Below are positions 51,659 to 60,683 of a stretch of 64,000 nucleotides of DNA, piece after piece. This DNA comes from Microlunatus flavus (GTDB lineage Bacteria > Actinomycetota > Actinomycetes > Propionibacteriales > Propionibacteriaceae): positions 229,077 through 293,076 of the forward strand of contig NZ_FOFA01000007.1 in the NCBI RefSeq assembly GCF_900110855.1. Reading direction: 5' to 3'. Every line of letters begins with the position of its first letter. Within the stretch, counting starts at the first letter, position 1. The position numbers and the translations under genes are program-made. The notes beneath the pieces were generated by a model, which was not told where the DNA came from, did no database searches, and was given only the letters and a program-made list of their open reading frames with translations.

Positions 51659-51671
51659 GGCCTGAATTCTA
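51659..51671 (-). promoter_or_regulatory. Leaderless promoter of nadA
   Basis: TAGAAT (51671-51666, minus strand) ends 7 nt before the GTG start codon, so transcription should begin at the G of GTG and no ribosome site is available. No clear -35 is seen at 17 bp. Confidence 0.7.
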
Positions 51672-51874
51672 CCTGTGGGCCGAACTGCAGAACCCAGAGC
51701 GGAGACCAGGAGGCCGCCCCGCCGGGGCCGCCCGCCGGGCTCACGCGGCCTGCGACGACCGACGCGTCCCACCTGTGCGCTTTTTTACGCAGACGAAACC
51801 TGAATGTCTCTCACGTCGACTACCGTTCGGGGTCACGAACTCACCGATCTCGGGGGTGAGAGCGGGACAGCACC

Positions 51875-53194
51875 ATGGCGGTTCTCCGCACGGCCCTCAC
51901 CATCCCGGCGGCGCCGACCCTTCGAGCACCCTCCGTCCTCGTCGACGACCCCGTCGGCGTGCCCGCGCCCGGGGTCGGGGACGGCGGCGGGCTCAGCAGC
52001 CTCTACCTCTCCGGGGGTGCACGGGTCGGCACGCGCACCGACACCGAGAGCCTCGGCCCGCGCAGCCACATCGTCGGCGTGATCGACGGCCTGCGCCAGG
52101 AGCAGGTCGCGGTCCGGAGCGTGATCGTCGGCGACCGCAGCTCGCCGCTGGTGGCCGGGCCCGGCAGCGACCGGCGGATGCAGTCCGGCCGCGTCACGCG
52201 GCTGGCCGCCGACGTCGCGCGGCAGTCGCTGCGCTGGAGGACGCGGCGCGAGGTCGCCGGGATCCTCGACCGCGCCGACTTCGACTTCGTCTACGAGCGC
52301 TACTCGCTCTACCAGGACCTGGGCGTCGAGGCGGTCAAGCGGCAGGTGCCGTGGGTGCTCGAGGTGAACGCGCTGCTGTCCGTCGAGGCCAGCCGGCACC
52401 GCAGGGCGACCAGCAGCCTGCACCTCGCCCGCCGGGCCGAGCTGGCCGCGCTCAGCCGGGCCGACCTCCTGGTCTGCGTGTCCGAGCCCCTGGCCGAGAT
52501 GGTGGTGAACGTCCACAAGATCCCGCGCGACCGGGTCTACGTGCTGCCGAACGGCGTCAGCGCCGAGCGCTTCGAGCGGTGCGCGCCGGTGAGCGACGCC
52601 GGCCCGGACCTCGTCGTCGGGTTCGTCGGGGCGCTGTACGCGTGGCAGGAGCTGGACCTGCTGCTGCACGCGGTGCGCCGCGACACCACGGGGCGGATCC
52701 GGGTGCGGATCGCGGGCGGCGGCGTGGCTGGCGCGCGGCTGACGGAGCTGGTCGACGAGCTCGGCCTGCACGACCGTGTCGAGCTGCTCGGCCGCGTCAC
52801 GCCCGAGGGGGTGCCGGCCTTCCTCGACAGCGTCGACGTCGGCTTCGCGGGGCACCGCGTCTCCTCCGGCACCTACTTCTCCCCGCTCAAGGTCTGGGAG
52901 TACCTCGCGGCCGGCCGCCCCGTGCTGGCCTCCCGGCACGCGACCACGGAGTCGCTGGCGGGGGAGGGCTTCGCCCTCGACCTCTTCGAGGCCGGCGACG
53001 TCGACGACCTGGGCGCCGGCCTGCAGCGCTGCCTCGACGCCCGGACGAGCATGGCCCGGCAGGCGGCGGCGACCCGGGCCCGGATCGGGCTCGAGCACTC
53101 CTGGCGCGCGCGGGTGCGCACCCTGCTGGACGAGATGGCCGCCCGGGGCCTCGTCCGCTCCACGGCCCGGACCCCGGCGGTCGCCGGTGAGTGA
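51875..53194 (+). CDS. Glycosyltransferase, GT4 family
   Basis: 439-residue GT-B glycosyltransferase. The N-terminal half has VYERYSLYQDLGVEAVKRQ; the C-terminal UDP-sugar half has VLPNGVSAERFERC, GALYAWQELDLLLHAV, and FSPLKVWEYLAAGRPVLASRH in place of the classic E-x7-E loop. First gene of an exopolysaccharide operon; the next start overlaps its stop by 8 bp. A T-rich element TGCGCTTTTTTACGCA lies upstream (about 51777-51792). Sugar donor and acceptor unknown. Confidence 0.88.
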   Translation: MAVLRTALTIPAAPTLRAPSVLVDDPVGVPAPGVGDGGGLSSLYLSGGARVGTRTDTESLGPRSHIVGVIDGLRQEQVAVRSVIVGDRSSPLVAGPGSDRRMQSGRVTRLAADVARQSLRWRTRREVAGILDRADFDFVYERYSLYQDLGVEAVKRQVPWVLEVNALLSVEASRHRRATSSLHLARRAELAALSRADLLVCVSEPLAEMVVNVHKIPRDRVYVLPNGVSAERFERCAPVSDAGPDLVVGFVGALYAWQELDLLLHAVRRDTTGRIRVRIAGGGVAGARLTELVDELGLHDRVELLGRVTPEGVPAFLDSVDVGFAGHRVSSGTYFSPLKVWEYLAAGRPVLASRHATTESLAGEGFALDLFEAGDVDDLGAGLQRCLDARTSMARQAAATRARIGLEHSWRARVRTLLDEMAARGLVRSTARTPAVAGE

Positions 53195-54767
53195 GCGGGT
53201 CGCCCTCCTCGAGGCGCCGGTCCCGGGGGAGCCGGAGCGACTGCGTACGCAGGTCCTCCCGAAACGGTCGAGCGCGGCTCCGGCTCCCGGCGCGGAGCCC
53301 GTCCCGTCGTCCGACGTCGCGTCCGACGCCGCCTCCGGCGCCGAGGATCCCGCGGGTCCCCGGCTGGTCACGTCGGTGGTCGCGGCGCTGCTCGGCCTCG
53401 CCGCGGCGACGGTCGGGCTGAAGGTCGGCGCGGTCGCCGGCGTGCCGCTCTTCGCCGCGCTCGTCGCCGCGGGCCTGCTCGTCGCGGTGGTGCCGGTCCT
53501 CCGCCGCGGGCGCGCGGGGCTGGCGGCGTTCCGTCCGACGGCCGTGGACGGGGTGTTCGTGCTCTACCTCGTGGTCCGGGTCGCCGCCGAGCTCGTCGAC
53601 AGCGGCGGGCTGCGCGGGGCGCAGCTGGGGACGGTCGGCGACCTCGCCGTCTCCTACGCCGCGCTGTGGGCCGCGCGGCTCGCCGTCGGCCGCCCCGCCG
53701 AGCTGCCCCGCTTCCTGCTGGTGCTCGTGGTGACCTCGGTGCCGGTCTCGGTGGTCGCGGTGCTCCAGATCGCCGACGTCCCGAGGCTCAACCGGCTGCT
53801 CGTCGCCACCACCCAGAGCGGGGGTCTGGCCGACCGGCTCGCCGACGGGTCCGACCTCCGCGCGACCAGCACGATCGGCCACTGGACCAACCTCGGCGGC
53901 TATCTCCTCGGCATCATCACCCTCGGCTGCCTCGCGCTCACCCTCGGGCGGAGCTGGCGCCGCTCGCCCGGGCTGCTGGTCGTCGTCGGGCTCGCGGTGG
54001 TGGCGCAGCTGGCCACCCTGACCCTGGCGCCGGTGCTCGTCACCGTGCTCGTGCTCGTGGCGACCGCCCGCCGGCTGCGCCTGCGCGCCGTGGCCCTGGG
54101 GGCCGCCGCGCTGGTCGTCGTCGTGGGCGCGCTGCTGCTCGGCGGCCTGGTGCTGAACCGGGTGCAGGACCAGCTGTCGCGCCGGTCGAGCAGCCCGGGC
54201 CTGACGAACCTGCTGCCCGAGACGATCGCGTACCGCGTCGTGATCTGGCGGCGCGAGACGCTCCCGGCCATCGCCGAGCGCCCCTGGACCGGGTGGGGGA
54301 ACGGGCTGTACCTGCCCGGCTCCGGGACCCCGCGGCCCGCGTACCTGCGCTGGATGTCCCCGGAGTCGGAGTGGTTCCGGGTGGCGGTGCAGGCCGGCGT
54401 CCCCGCCCTCCTGGTGCTCCTGGCCCTGCTGCTGGTCGTCCTGCTCCGCCTCCGTCGCGCGGCGCGCGCTGACGGCCGCTGGTCGCTGCTGGTCTGGTAC
54501 CTGTCCGGCCTGCTGGTGATCAGCTGCCTCCACTCGCACCTCAGCGGCCGCGGCACGCCGCTGGTCCTCTGGGTCGCGGTCGGGGTGGTGCTGGCCGCGG
54601 CGTCGGCCGGCTGGGCCCTGCCCTCGCCGGAACCGCCGTCGCCGGCCCCCCGCCGGGCGCTCACCGGGGCGGCCGCCCGCACGCCCTTCCCTACCGCAGC
54701 CGGCGTCGACCGGTCCCGCTACGTCGCCCGACGAGAGGCAGCACCCATGACGGACACCCGCCCGTGA
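53187..54767 (+). CDS. O-antigen ligase/polymerase-type (Wzy) membrane protein
   Basis: 526-residue polytopic protein with about 11 helices after a 50-residue acidic/Pro-rich cytoplasmic tail. A large outside loop (about 350-420) carries ETIAYRVVIWRRETLPAIAERPWTGWGNGLYLP, the arrangement of WaaL/Wzy-superfamily proteins (G-x-G-x-x after WTG..). Start GTG overlaps the upstream gene by 8 bp. It should polymerise or ligate an undecaprenyl-linked glycan exported by the flippase at 56.9-58.3 kb. Confidence 0.85.
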   Translation: MSERVALLEAPVPGEPERLRTQVLPKRSSAAPAPGAEPVPSSDVASDAASGAEDPAGPRLVTSVVAALLGLAAATVGLKVGAVAGVPLFAALVAAGLLVAVVPVLRRGRAGLAAFRPTAVDGVFVLYLVVRVAAELVDSGGLRGAQLGTVGDLAVSYAALWAARLAVGRPAELPRFLLVLVVTSVPVSVVAVLQIADVPRLNRLLVATTQSGGLADRLADGSDLRATSTIGHWTNLGGYLLGIITLGCLALTLGRSWRRSPGLLVVVGLAVVAQLATLTLAPVLVTVLVLVATARRLRLRAVALGAAALVVVVGALLLGGLVLNRVQDQLSRRSSSPGLTNLLPETIAYRVVIWRRETLPAIAERPWTGWGNGLYLPGSGTPRPAYLRWMSPESEWFRVAVQAGVPALLVLLALLLVVLLRLRRAARADGRWSLLVWYLSGLLVISCLHSHLSGRGTPLVLWVAVGVVLAAASAGWALPSPEPPSPAPRRALTGAAARTPFPTAAGVDRSRYVARREAAPMTDTRP

Positions 54768-56974
54768 GCCCGGCAACCCCGGCGGGCCCGGCCGGCTCCG
54801 AGGACGTGGTCGCCCTGCTCGCGCTCGCCCCGCCGGACGGCACCACCCGCTTCGTCGACCAGATCGTGCGCGACGCGCCGCCCGGGTCGGCGTTCCGCTA
54901 CTTCTCCTGGCCCCGGGCGCTGCTGGGGCGCTACGACGTCCTCCACGTCCACTGGCCGGAGTTCCTGCTGCGGTCGGGCACCCGGCGTGGTTCGGCCACC
55001 AAGGCCGCCCTGTTCCTGCTGCTCGTCGCCCGCCTCCGGGCCACCGGCACCCCGGTGGTGCGCACCCTGCACAACCTCAAGCCGCACACCCCGGGCTCGT
55101 GGACGGAGGCCGTGCTGCTCGAGCTGCTCGACGCCCGCGTACGCCACCACATCACGCTCAACCCGGTCACCCGCGTGCCGTCGCGCCGGCCCTCGACCCA
55201 CATCCCGCACGCGCACTACCGCGACGTGCTGCCGTCCGCCCGGCGCTGCGGGCGCCCGGGGACGGCGTTGTTCGTGGGCCGCATCGAGCCCTACAAGAAC
55301 GTCCCGCACCTGCTCGGCGTCTTCGCCACCCTGCCCGACCCCGAGCTGCGGCTGCGTGTCGTGGGGCAGGCGGACCGGCCCCTGCGCGAGGAGCTCCAGG
55401 GGCTGGCCGAGGCCGACCCCAGGGTCGGGGTGCGCTTCGGCTTCGTGCCGGACGCCGACCTGGCCGCCGAGGTGGCCGAGGCCTCCCTCGTCGTGCTGCC
55501 GTACTCCGAGCTGCACAACTCCGGCGTGCTGCTGGTGGCGCTCTCCCTGGGCCGTCCCGTGCTCGTGCCGCGGACCCCGACCACCGACCAGCTGGCCGAC
55601 GAGGTCGGCGCCGACTGGGTCCGCCGCTACGACGGCGAGCTGGGCGCGGACGACCTCGAGGCCGCCCTGCGTGCCGCCCCGGGCACGGCGCGGGGTGCCG
55701 CCCCACGCCTCGACGGGCGGGACTGGCCGAGCGTCGCGGCCGCGCACCAGGCGGTCTACCGGCGGGTCGTCGCCGAACGTGCGGAGGCCCGGGCGGCGGA
55801 GGCCGGTCCCGGCGCGAGGCGAGCGGAGCGGACCCGGGTGTACGTGTACCCCAGCGGCCAGCGCAACAACCTCGGCGACTCGGTGCTGCGCCGCGCGTAC
55901 CTCGACGCCCTGCGGCGCCACGGCCGGCTGCACGTCTGCGTCGGCCCGGACGACGGGTACGTGAGCGGGCTCGGCCTGCGGCCCGGGGACGTGGTCCACG
56001 CCTCGCCGCCGCGCTGGCTCGCCTCCGCGCTGTCCCCGCGACCGTTCCGCCTGGTCGCCGCGCTCAACGCCGGCGAGCTGGTGCTCGACACGCGATTCGC
56101 CGCCGGTGTGCCCGGCAAGCTCGCGCTCGCGCTGCTCGCGTCGCTCCGCGGCGGCCGTACGGTCGCGGTCGGCCTGGGCGTGCGCTCGCCGGGCAGCCGG
56201 CTCGGCCGGTCGGCGCTGCGCGCCCTGCTCCGGCCCGTGTCCCTGCTCGCCTGGCGGGACCCGCAGAGCCGGGTCTGGCTCGGGCAGGGCGAGGTCGCCC
56301 CCGACTGGGCGCTCGCCCTCGGGACGCCCGTGCCCGAGCTCCGGACCGAGGAGGCGCCCCGCGACGTCCTGGCGGTCTGCCTGCGCGGCGACCGTCCGGT
56401 GCCGAGCGAGCGGTGGTTCGAGACCGTCCGCCTGCTGGCGCTCGCCCATGACGCGGAGCTGGTCGTGGTCACGCAGATGACCGGCGACGAGCCGCGCGCC
56501 GAGGAGGTCGCCGCACGCCTCGGGGCGTCGCGCCTGCCCTGGACGGGCGGGTCGCACGCGGAGCACGAGCGCGCGGTCCGGGCGGTCTACCGCCGCAGCG
56601 TCGCCGTGGTGAGCGACCGCATCCACGCGCTGATCCTGGGCCTGACCGAGGGCGCGGTGCCGGTCGGCTACACGACCGGCCGGGCGGAGAAGATCGAGCG
56701 GACCTTCGCCGCCTTCAGCACGCTGCCGGTCGCCTTCTCCGACGCCGAGCTGGAGGCGGGCGACGACCCGCTCGCGCGGGCGCAGGCCCTGGTGGCGCAG
56801 CGGGCGACGTTCCTCGACGACCTCGACGCCGCCCGCGACGTGCTCGAGGATCTCGCTCAGGAGCTGGGCACGACCGCCGGCGCGGGCGTGCGCCGCAGCC
56901 GCGTGGACATGGAGCGCAGCGCGGCCAGATCGCGCCGCACCGGACGGACGACGGTGCCGACCAGCGCCAGGTAG
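54764..56974 (+). CDS. Glycosyltransferase fused to polysaccharide pyruvyltransferase
   Basis: 736-residue two-domain protein. Residues about 15-335 are a GT-B glycosyltransferase (DVLHVHWPEFLLRSG, RTLHNLKPHTPG, FVGRIEPYKNVPHLL, YSELHNSGVLLVALSLGRPV). After an Ala/Arg linker (336-356) a polysaccharide pyruvyltransferase domain runs to about 700 (GQRNNLGDSVLRRAYLDAL, VVSDRIHALILGLTEGAVPVGY). It would add a sugar and then a ketal pyruvate. GTGA overlap with the polymerase gene. The last 39 codons overlap the flippase gene on the other strand. Confidence 0.85.
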   Translation: MSPATPAGPAGSEDVVALLALAPPDGTTRFVDQIVRDAPPGSAFRYFSWPRALLGRYDVLHVHWPEFLLRSGTRRGSATKAALFLLLVARLRATGTPVVRTLHNLKPHTPGSWTEAVLLELLDARVRHHITLNPVTRVPSRRPSTHIPHAHYRDVLPSARRCGRPGTALFVGRIEPYKNVPHLLGVFATLPDPELRLRVVGQADRPLREELQGLAEADPRVGVRFGFVPDADLAAEVAEASLVVLPYSELHNSGVLLVALSLGRPVLVPRTPTTDQLADEVGADWVRRYDGELGADDLEAALRAAPGTARGAAPRLDGRDWPSVAAAHQAVYRRVVAERAEARAAEAGPGARRAERTRVYVYPSGQRNNLGDSVLRRAYLDALRRHGRLHVCVGPDDGYVSGLGLRPGDVVHASPPRWLASALSPRPFRLVAALNAGELVLDTRFAAGVPGKLALALLASLRGGRTVAVGLGVRSPGSRLGRSALRALLRPVSLLAWRDPQSRVWLGQGEVAPDWALALGTPVPELRTEEAPRDVLAVCLRGDRPVPSERWFETVRLLALAHDAELVVVTQMTGDEPRAEEVAARLGASRLPWTGGSHAEHERAVRAVYRRSVAVVSDRIHALILGLTEGAVPVGYTTGRAEKIERTFAAFSTLPVAFSDAELEAGDDPLARAQALVAQRATFLDDLDAARDVLEDLAQELGTTAGAGVRRSRVDMERSAARSRRTGRTTVPTSAR

Positions 56975-58329
56975 GCCGCGCACACCCCGAGGAGGACGGC
57001 GAGCTGGGCCACCGAGCCCAGCCCGTCCACCACGGGGGTCAGCGGCCAGGTCACGGCCAGCAGGCCCGCGCCGACCGCGAGCGGCCGCAGCGCCTGCCGG
57101 ACCAGGGCCCCGACGTCGATCCCCGCGCGCGGGGCGGCGACGACGCAGAGCACGACCCAGTTGAGGACCAGCCCGACGGTGGCGCCGACGGCCACGCCCA
57201 CGGCCGAGTGCAGGACGCCGACGACCATCAGGACCACCATGACGCCGCGCGTCGCGAGGGTGCAGTGCAGCTGCACGCGGGTGAGCCCGCGCGCCAGGAA
57301 GACCCAGTAGTAGACGAACCCGAGGGCCTGGAACGGCCCGCCCAGGGCGAGCACCCGCAGGAGGGTCGAGGTCGACTCCCAGCCGGGTCCCAGGACCAGC
57401 GCCACGCCGGGCCCGGCCAGCGCGGCGACCAGGAAGGACGCCCCGCCCATCCCGTACGTCATCGCCAGCTGGGTGCGCTGGACGTAGCGGGAGAACTCGG
57501 GCGAGGCCTGCACCCGGGACAGGACCGGCAGCGCGACCCGGGTGACGGGCGCGGCGATCTGGTGCATCGGCAGGCGGAAGATCTGGTAGGCGCGGTCGTA
57601 CGCGCCGAGGGCCAGCGGCCCCCAGAAGCGGCCGATGAGGACGCTGTCGATGTTGCTCGTCACGTACGTGGCGAGCTGCACGCCGAGGGTGTCGCCCCCG
57701 AACCGCACCAGGGGCCCGATCCCGGCCCGGCGACGGGGCAGGCCCGGCCACCACCCCGAGGCGAGCACCACCACGACGAGCGTCGTCGCGGCGACGACGA
57801 CCTGCTGCGTGACCAGCGCCCAGTACGCCCCGCCGAGCAGCGCCACGACCACCGCGGCCCCCGAGCCGAGCAGCTGGGCCAGCACGTCCGCCCCGGCCAG
57901 CCACCGGAAGCGCAGGCCGCGCGACATCTCCGCCTTGAACTGCGCGGCCGCCGCGTTCAGCACGAACACGACCGCCACGACCCGGGTGATGTCGACGACC
58001 TCGGGCCGCTCGTAGAAGCCGGCCAGCAGCGGCGCCAGCACCTCCAGCGCGCCGGCCAGCACGAGGCCGATGGCCAGGTTCAGCCAGAAGAGGGTGCTGC
58101 GCTGGACGTGGTCCAGCTGGGCGGCCTGGACGGAGGCGAAGGAGAGCCCGAAGTCGCCGAGCACCGTGGCCACCCCGGCGATGGCCAGGACCATCGCCAC
58201 GAGCCCGTAGTCGTTCGGGTCGAGGAGCCGGGCGAGGACGGCGAGCGTGCCGATCTGGAGCACGAAGCGCAGCCACTGGCCACCCATCGTGGTCGCGGCG
58301 CCGCGCGCGGCCGTGCCCGCCAGGCTCAT
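56857..58329 (-). CDS. Polysaccharide flippase, Wzx-like
   Basis: 490-residue MOP-superfamily flippase with about 13-14 helices, resembling WzxC: GGQWLRFVLQIGTLAVLARLLDPNDYGLVAM at the start, FGGDTLGVQLATYVTSNIDSVLIGRFWGPLALGAYDRAYQI in the middle. It moves lipid-linked oligosaccharides across the membrane and is the natural partner of the polymerase. It lies on the opposite strand to the other three genes and overlaps the fusion gene by 118 bp at the 3' end. Confidence 0.88.
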   Translation of the reverse strand: MSLAGTAARGAATTMGGQWLRFVLQIGTLAVLARLLDPNDYGLVAMVLAIAGVATVLGDFGLSFASVQAAQLDHVQRSTLFWLNLAIGLVLAGALEVLAPLLAGFYERPEVVDITRVVAVVFVLNAAAAQFKAEMSRGLRFRWLAGADVLAQLLGSGAAVVVALLGGAYWALVTQQVVVAATTLVVVVLASGWWPGLPRRRAGIGPLVRFGGDTLGVQLATYVTSNIDSVLIGRFWGPLALGAYDRAYQIFRLPMHQIAAPVTRVALPVLSRVQASPEFSRYVQRTQLAMTYGMGGASFLVAALAGPGVALVLGPGWESTSTLLRVLALGGPFQALGFVYYWVFLARGLTRVQLHCTLATRGVMVVLMVVGVLHSAVGVAVGATVGLVLNWVVLCVVAAPRAGIDVGALVRQALRPLAVGAGLLAVTWPLTPVVDGLGSVAQLAVLLGVCAAYLALVGTVVRPVRRDLAALRSMSTRLRRTPAPAVVPSS

Positions 58330-58539
58330 CGGGTCGACCCGGGGCGATGGGGCGCGGAGCGGTGGGGCGCGGGGGCGACGTGCGGCACGGGGCAGACCTC
58401 CGGCAGGGGGCCCCGAGCGCTTCCGACTCTAGTGCCCGCGGACGTCCCGGTCAGGCCGTCTCGGTCAGACGCCTCGGCCACGACGTCCTGACCGGCTCCC
58501 CGGCCCGTCGGGCTCCCGCGGCGCTGGCAGGATGCAGCG

Positions 58540-59577
58540 GTGCGCGTGCTGGTCTGCTCCGACGCCGTGGGCGGGCTGCCGTCGGCCGAGGCCGGGCGGT
58601 CCCTCGCCGCCGGTTGGCCGTGGCAGCAGGTGGCCGTCGTCCCGGTGGGCGAGGCCGGCGGCGGCTTCGTCGGCGCCACCGCGGCCCGCTGGGGCGTGAC
58701 CGAGGAACCGGTCGTCGTCGCGGACCGGGTCGGCGTGCGGGCGCAGACGACGGGTCGCTCGGCCGCGGCGCTGCCGGGGCCGGGCGTGGGGGAGGGGCCC
58801 GTCCCGTACGCAGCCAGCTCGCTCCCGCTCGGGCGGCTGCTGGACGAGACCCTGCCCTCCTCCGGGGGGTTCCTCGTCGACCTCGTCGGCGACGACGTCC
58901 ACGACGGCGGCGCCGGGCTGCTCGCTGCGCTCGGCGCCGAGGCCGACGTGGACCTGCGCGGCGGGGTGGCCGCGCTCGGCAGCCTCACCCGCCTCGACCT
59001 GAGCGCGCCGCGTGCGCGCCTCGAGGGCGTCGACCTGGTGGGCGTCGTCCCGGGCGGGCAGCGCTCGACCCCGCTGCTCGGGCTGCGCGGCATCACCTCG
59101 GTGCGCGGCCGCGCCGCGGGGGAGGACGCCGAACCGCTCCTCGCGGCCGACGCCGCCCTCCAGCGCCTGGCCGACCTCGCGGGCGACGGGCTCGGCGCGA
59201 CCCCCGGCGCCGGCGCGTGCGGCGGCACCGGGCTCGCCGTCCTGGCGCTCGGCGGCCGCCTGGCCGACGGTCCCGGGCTGGCGCTCGACGGGTTCGCCGG
59301 ACCGGTCGACCTCGTGGTCACGGGCTGCTCCGTCTTCGACTTCGCGCACCGGGGCGGCGGGGTCGTCGCGGCGGCGGCCGCGCTGGCCGCCCGGCTGCTC
59401 GCCCCCTGCGTGGTCGTGGCCGGGGAGGTCGTGATCGGCGCGCGCGAGATGCGCACGATGGGCATCGAGGCCGCGTACGCCGTGCACGAGTCGGCCGCCG
59501 ACGCGCCGCAGCCGTCGGTGAGCGCCGACGAGCTCGCGGCCACGGCCCGGCGCGTCGGGCGCACCTGGCGGTGGTGA
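58540..59577 (+). CDS. Glycerate kinase-family protein, catalytically degenerate
   Basis: 345-residue protein with the overall pattern of type-2 glycerate kinases but altered active-site blocks: the N-terminal SFKG reads DAVGG, the P-ADGGEGT loop reads PVGEAGGGFV, and TGEG-x-x-D reads TGCSVFD. The Gly-rich GAGACGGTGLAVLALGG and the C-terminal VVAGEV strand remain. GTG start. It precedes erpA on the same strand (133 bp), as in streptomycetes. Kinase activity is doubtful; a structural or regulatory role is possible. Confidence 0.75.
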   Translation: MRVLVCSDAVGGLPSAEAGRSLAAGWPWQQVAVVPVGEAGGGFVGATAARWGVTEEPVVVADRVGVRAQTTGRSAAALPGPGVGEGPVPYAASSLPLGRLLDETLPSSGGFLVDLVGDDVHDGGAGLLAALGAEADVDLRGGVAALGSLTRLDLSAPRARLEGVDLVGVVPGGQRSTPLLGLRGITSVRGRAAGEDAEPLLAADAALQRLADLAGDGLGATPGAGACGGTGLAVLALGGRLADGPGLALDGFAGPVDLVVTGCSVFDFAHRGGGVVAAAAALAARLLAPCVVVAGEVVIGAREMRTMGIEAAYAVHESAADAPQPSVSADELAATARRVGRTWRW

Positions 59578-59710
59578 CGCCGCACACGTCGGCCCGGACC
59601 ACTTGGGCTGCCGCGCCCGTCGGACCTACCATGAGGACCGGGAACACGATCCGCGTCGCGCGGGTTGCGCTCTCCGAGCAGCAGCATCCGGGCCGACGAG
59701 GGGAGACCTC

Positions 59711-60079
59711 ATGACCGCCACCACGAACATCGACATCACGTCCGCGCCTGTCGCCGACGGCGTCCTCCTGACCGACGAGGCGGCCGGCAAGGTCAAGGCG
59801 CTCCTCGACGCGGAGGGTCGCGACGACCTGGCGCTCCGCGTCGCCGTGCAGCCGGGCGGCTGCTCGGGCCTGCGCTACCAGCTCTTCTTCGACGAGCGGC
59901 AGCTCGACGGCGACATCCGCAAGGACTTCGGCGGCGTCGGCGTCGTCACCGACCGGATGAGCGCGCCGTACCTCATGGGCGCCACGATCGACTTCGTCGA
60001 CACGATCGAGAAGCAGGGCTTCACGATCGACAACCCGAACGCGACCGGCTCCTGCGCCTGCGGCGACAGCTTCCACTGA
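59711..60079 (+). CDS. erpA: A-type iron-sulfur carrier ErpA
   Basis: 122-residue HesB/IscA-family protein delivering Fe-S clusters. The three conserved cysteines are Cys51 (GGCSGLRYQLFF), Cys115 and Cys117 (SCACGDSFH). ATG start has a GGGGAG site 7 nt upstream. Its neighbours are a degenerate glycerate kinase and, 380 bp further on the opposite strand, TusA and a cysteine desulfurase homologue. NadA and LipA in this window are natural clients. Confidence 0.95.
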   Translation: MTATTNIDITSAPVADGVLLTDEAAGKVKALLDAEGRDDLALRVAVQPGGCSGLRYQLFFDERQLDGDIRKDFGGVGVVTDRMSAPYLMGATIDFVDTIEKQGFTIDNPNATGSCACGDSFH

Positions 60080-60455
60080 GCCGCAGCGTCTGACAGGTCT
60101 CACGAGGCCCTGCCCCCACCGAGTCCGGGGGCAGGCTCTCGTGCTGTATCTGATGTCCTCGCTCCGCTCGGACGCGGATCGGGCTCAGACCCGAGTCTTC
60201 TGCCTCCGCTTCGCTCCGGCGCGCCCGGTGCTCTGATCCGCCGCCTTCGTGTCTTTGGTCCTCGCTCCGCTCGGACGCGGATCGGGCTCCGACCCGCCGC
60301 CTTCCTCCCTCCGTCGGAAGCCCGCGAGTCGGTTCGTGGGGAGCATCCCTGCCGCGGGGCTTCCTCCTCCGGTCGTCCAGGCGGCGGCGCCCGATCCGGC
60401 GTAGCTCGGGCTCGGTGGTCAGGTCTGCTGACCTGCTCCTCTTGGCCTCGACCGG
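60080..60455. other. 376-bp gap with terminator and 32-bp direct repeat
   Basis: No gene is supported. A hairpin CCTGCCCCC/GGGGGCAGG (60110-60135) follows erpA. Two perfect 32-bp direct repeats (60155-60186 and 60258-60289) begin GTCCTCGCTCCGCTCGGACG and lie 103 bp apart. The last 150 bp, downstream of the minus-strand tusA, are GC-rich without a clear signal. Confidence 0.7.
60110..60135. terminator. Hairpin after erpA
   Basis: A 9-bp stem CCTGCCCCC/GGGGGCAGG with an ACCGAGTC-type loop, about 30 bp after the erpA stop. Confidence 0.75.
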
Positions 60456-60683
60456 TCAGCGCGTCCTGCGGACCAGGAACCTGGGTGGCTCTGAGCTGAC
60501 GAGCTCCTGGCCGCGCATGCGGCACCAGGCGGCGACGTCGGGCTTGGCCGCGGGGTCGTCGGCGAGGAGCTCGACGAGCTGGCCGACCTCGACCTCGGTG
60601 ATGCGGCGGCCGATCTCGATGATCGGGCGCGGGCAACGCTGACCGGTGCAGTCGAGCGTGAGCGCCACCGCGCCGGCCGTCAC
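60456..60683 (-). CDS. TusA-family sulfur carrier
   Basis: 75-residue SirA/TusA-like protein. The sulfur-carrying Cys17 sits in the hallmark CPRPIIEIGRRI motif; a late Cys54 (AAWCRMRG) is also usual. It accepts persulfide sulfur from a desulfurase and passes it on. GTG start overlaps the stop of the desulfurase homologue as GTGA, so the two are made together. The recipient here is unknown. Confidence 0.9.
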   Translation of the reverse strand: MTAGAVALTLDCTGQRCPRPIIEIGRRITEVEVGQLVELLADDPAAKPDVAAWCRMRGQELVSSEPPRFLVRRTR

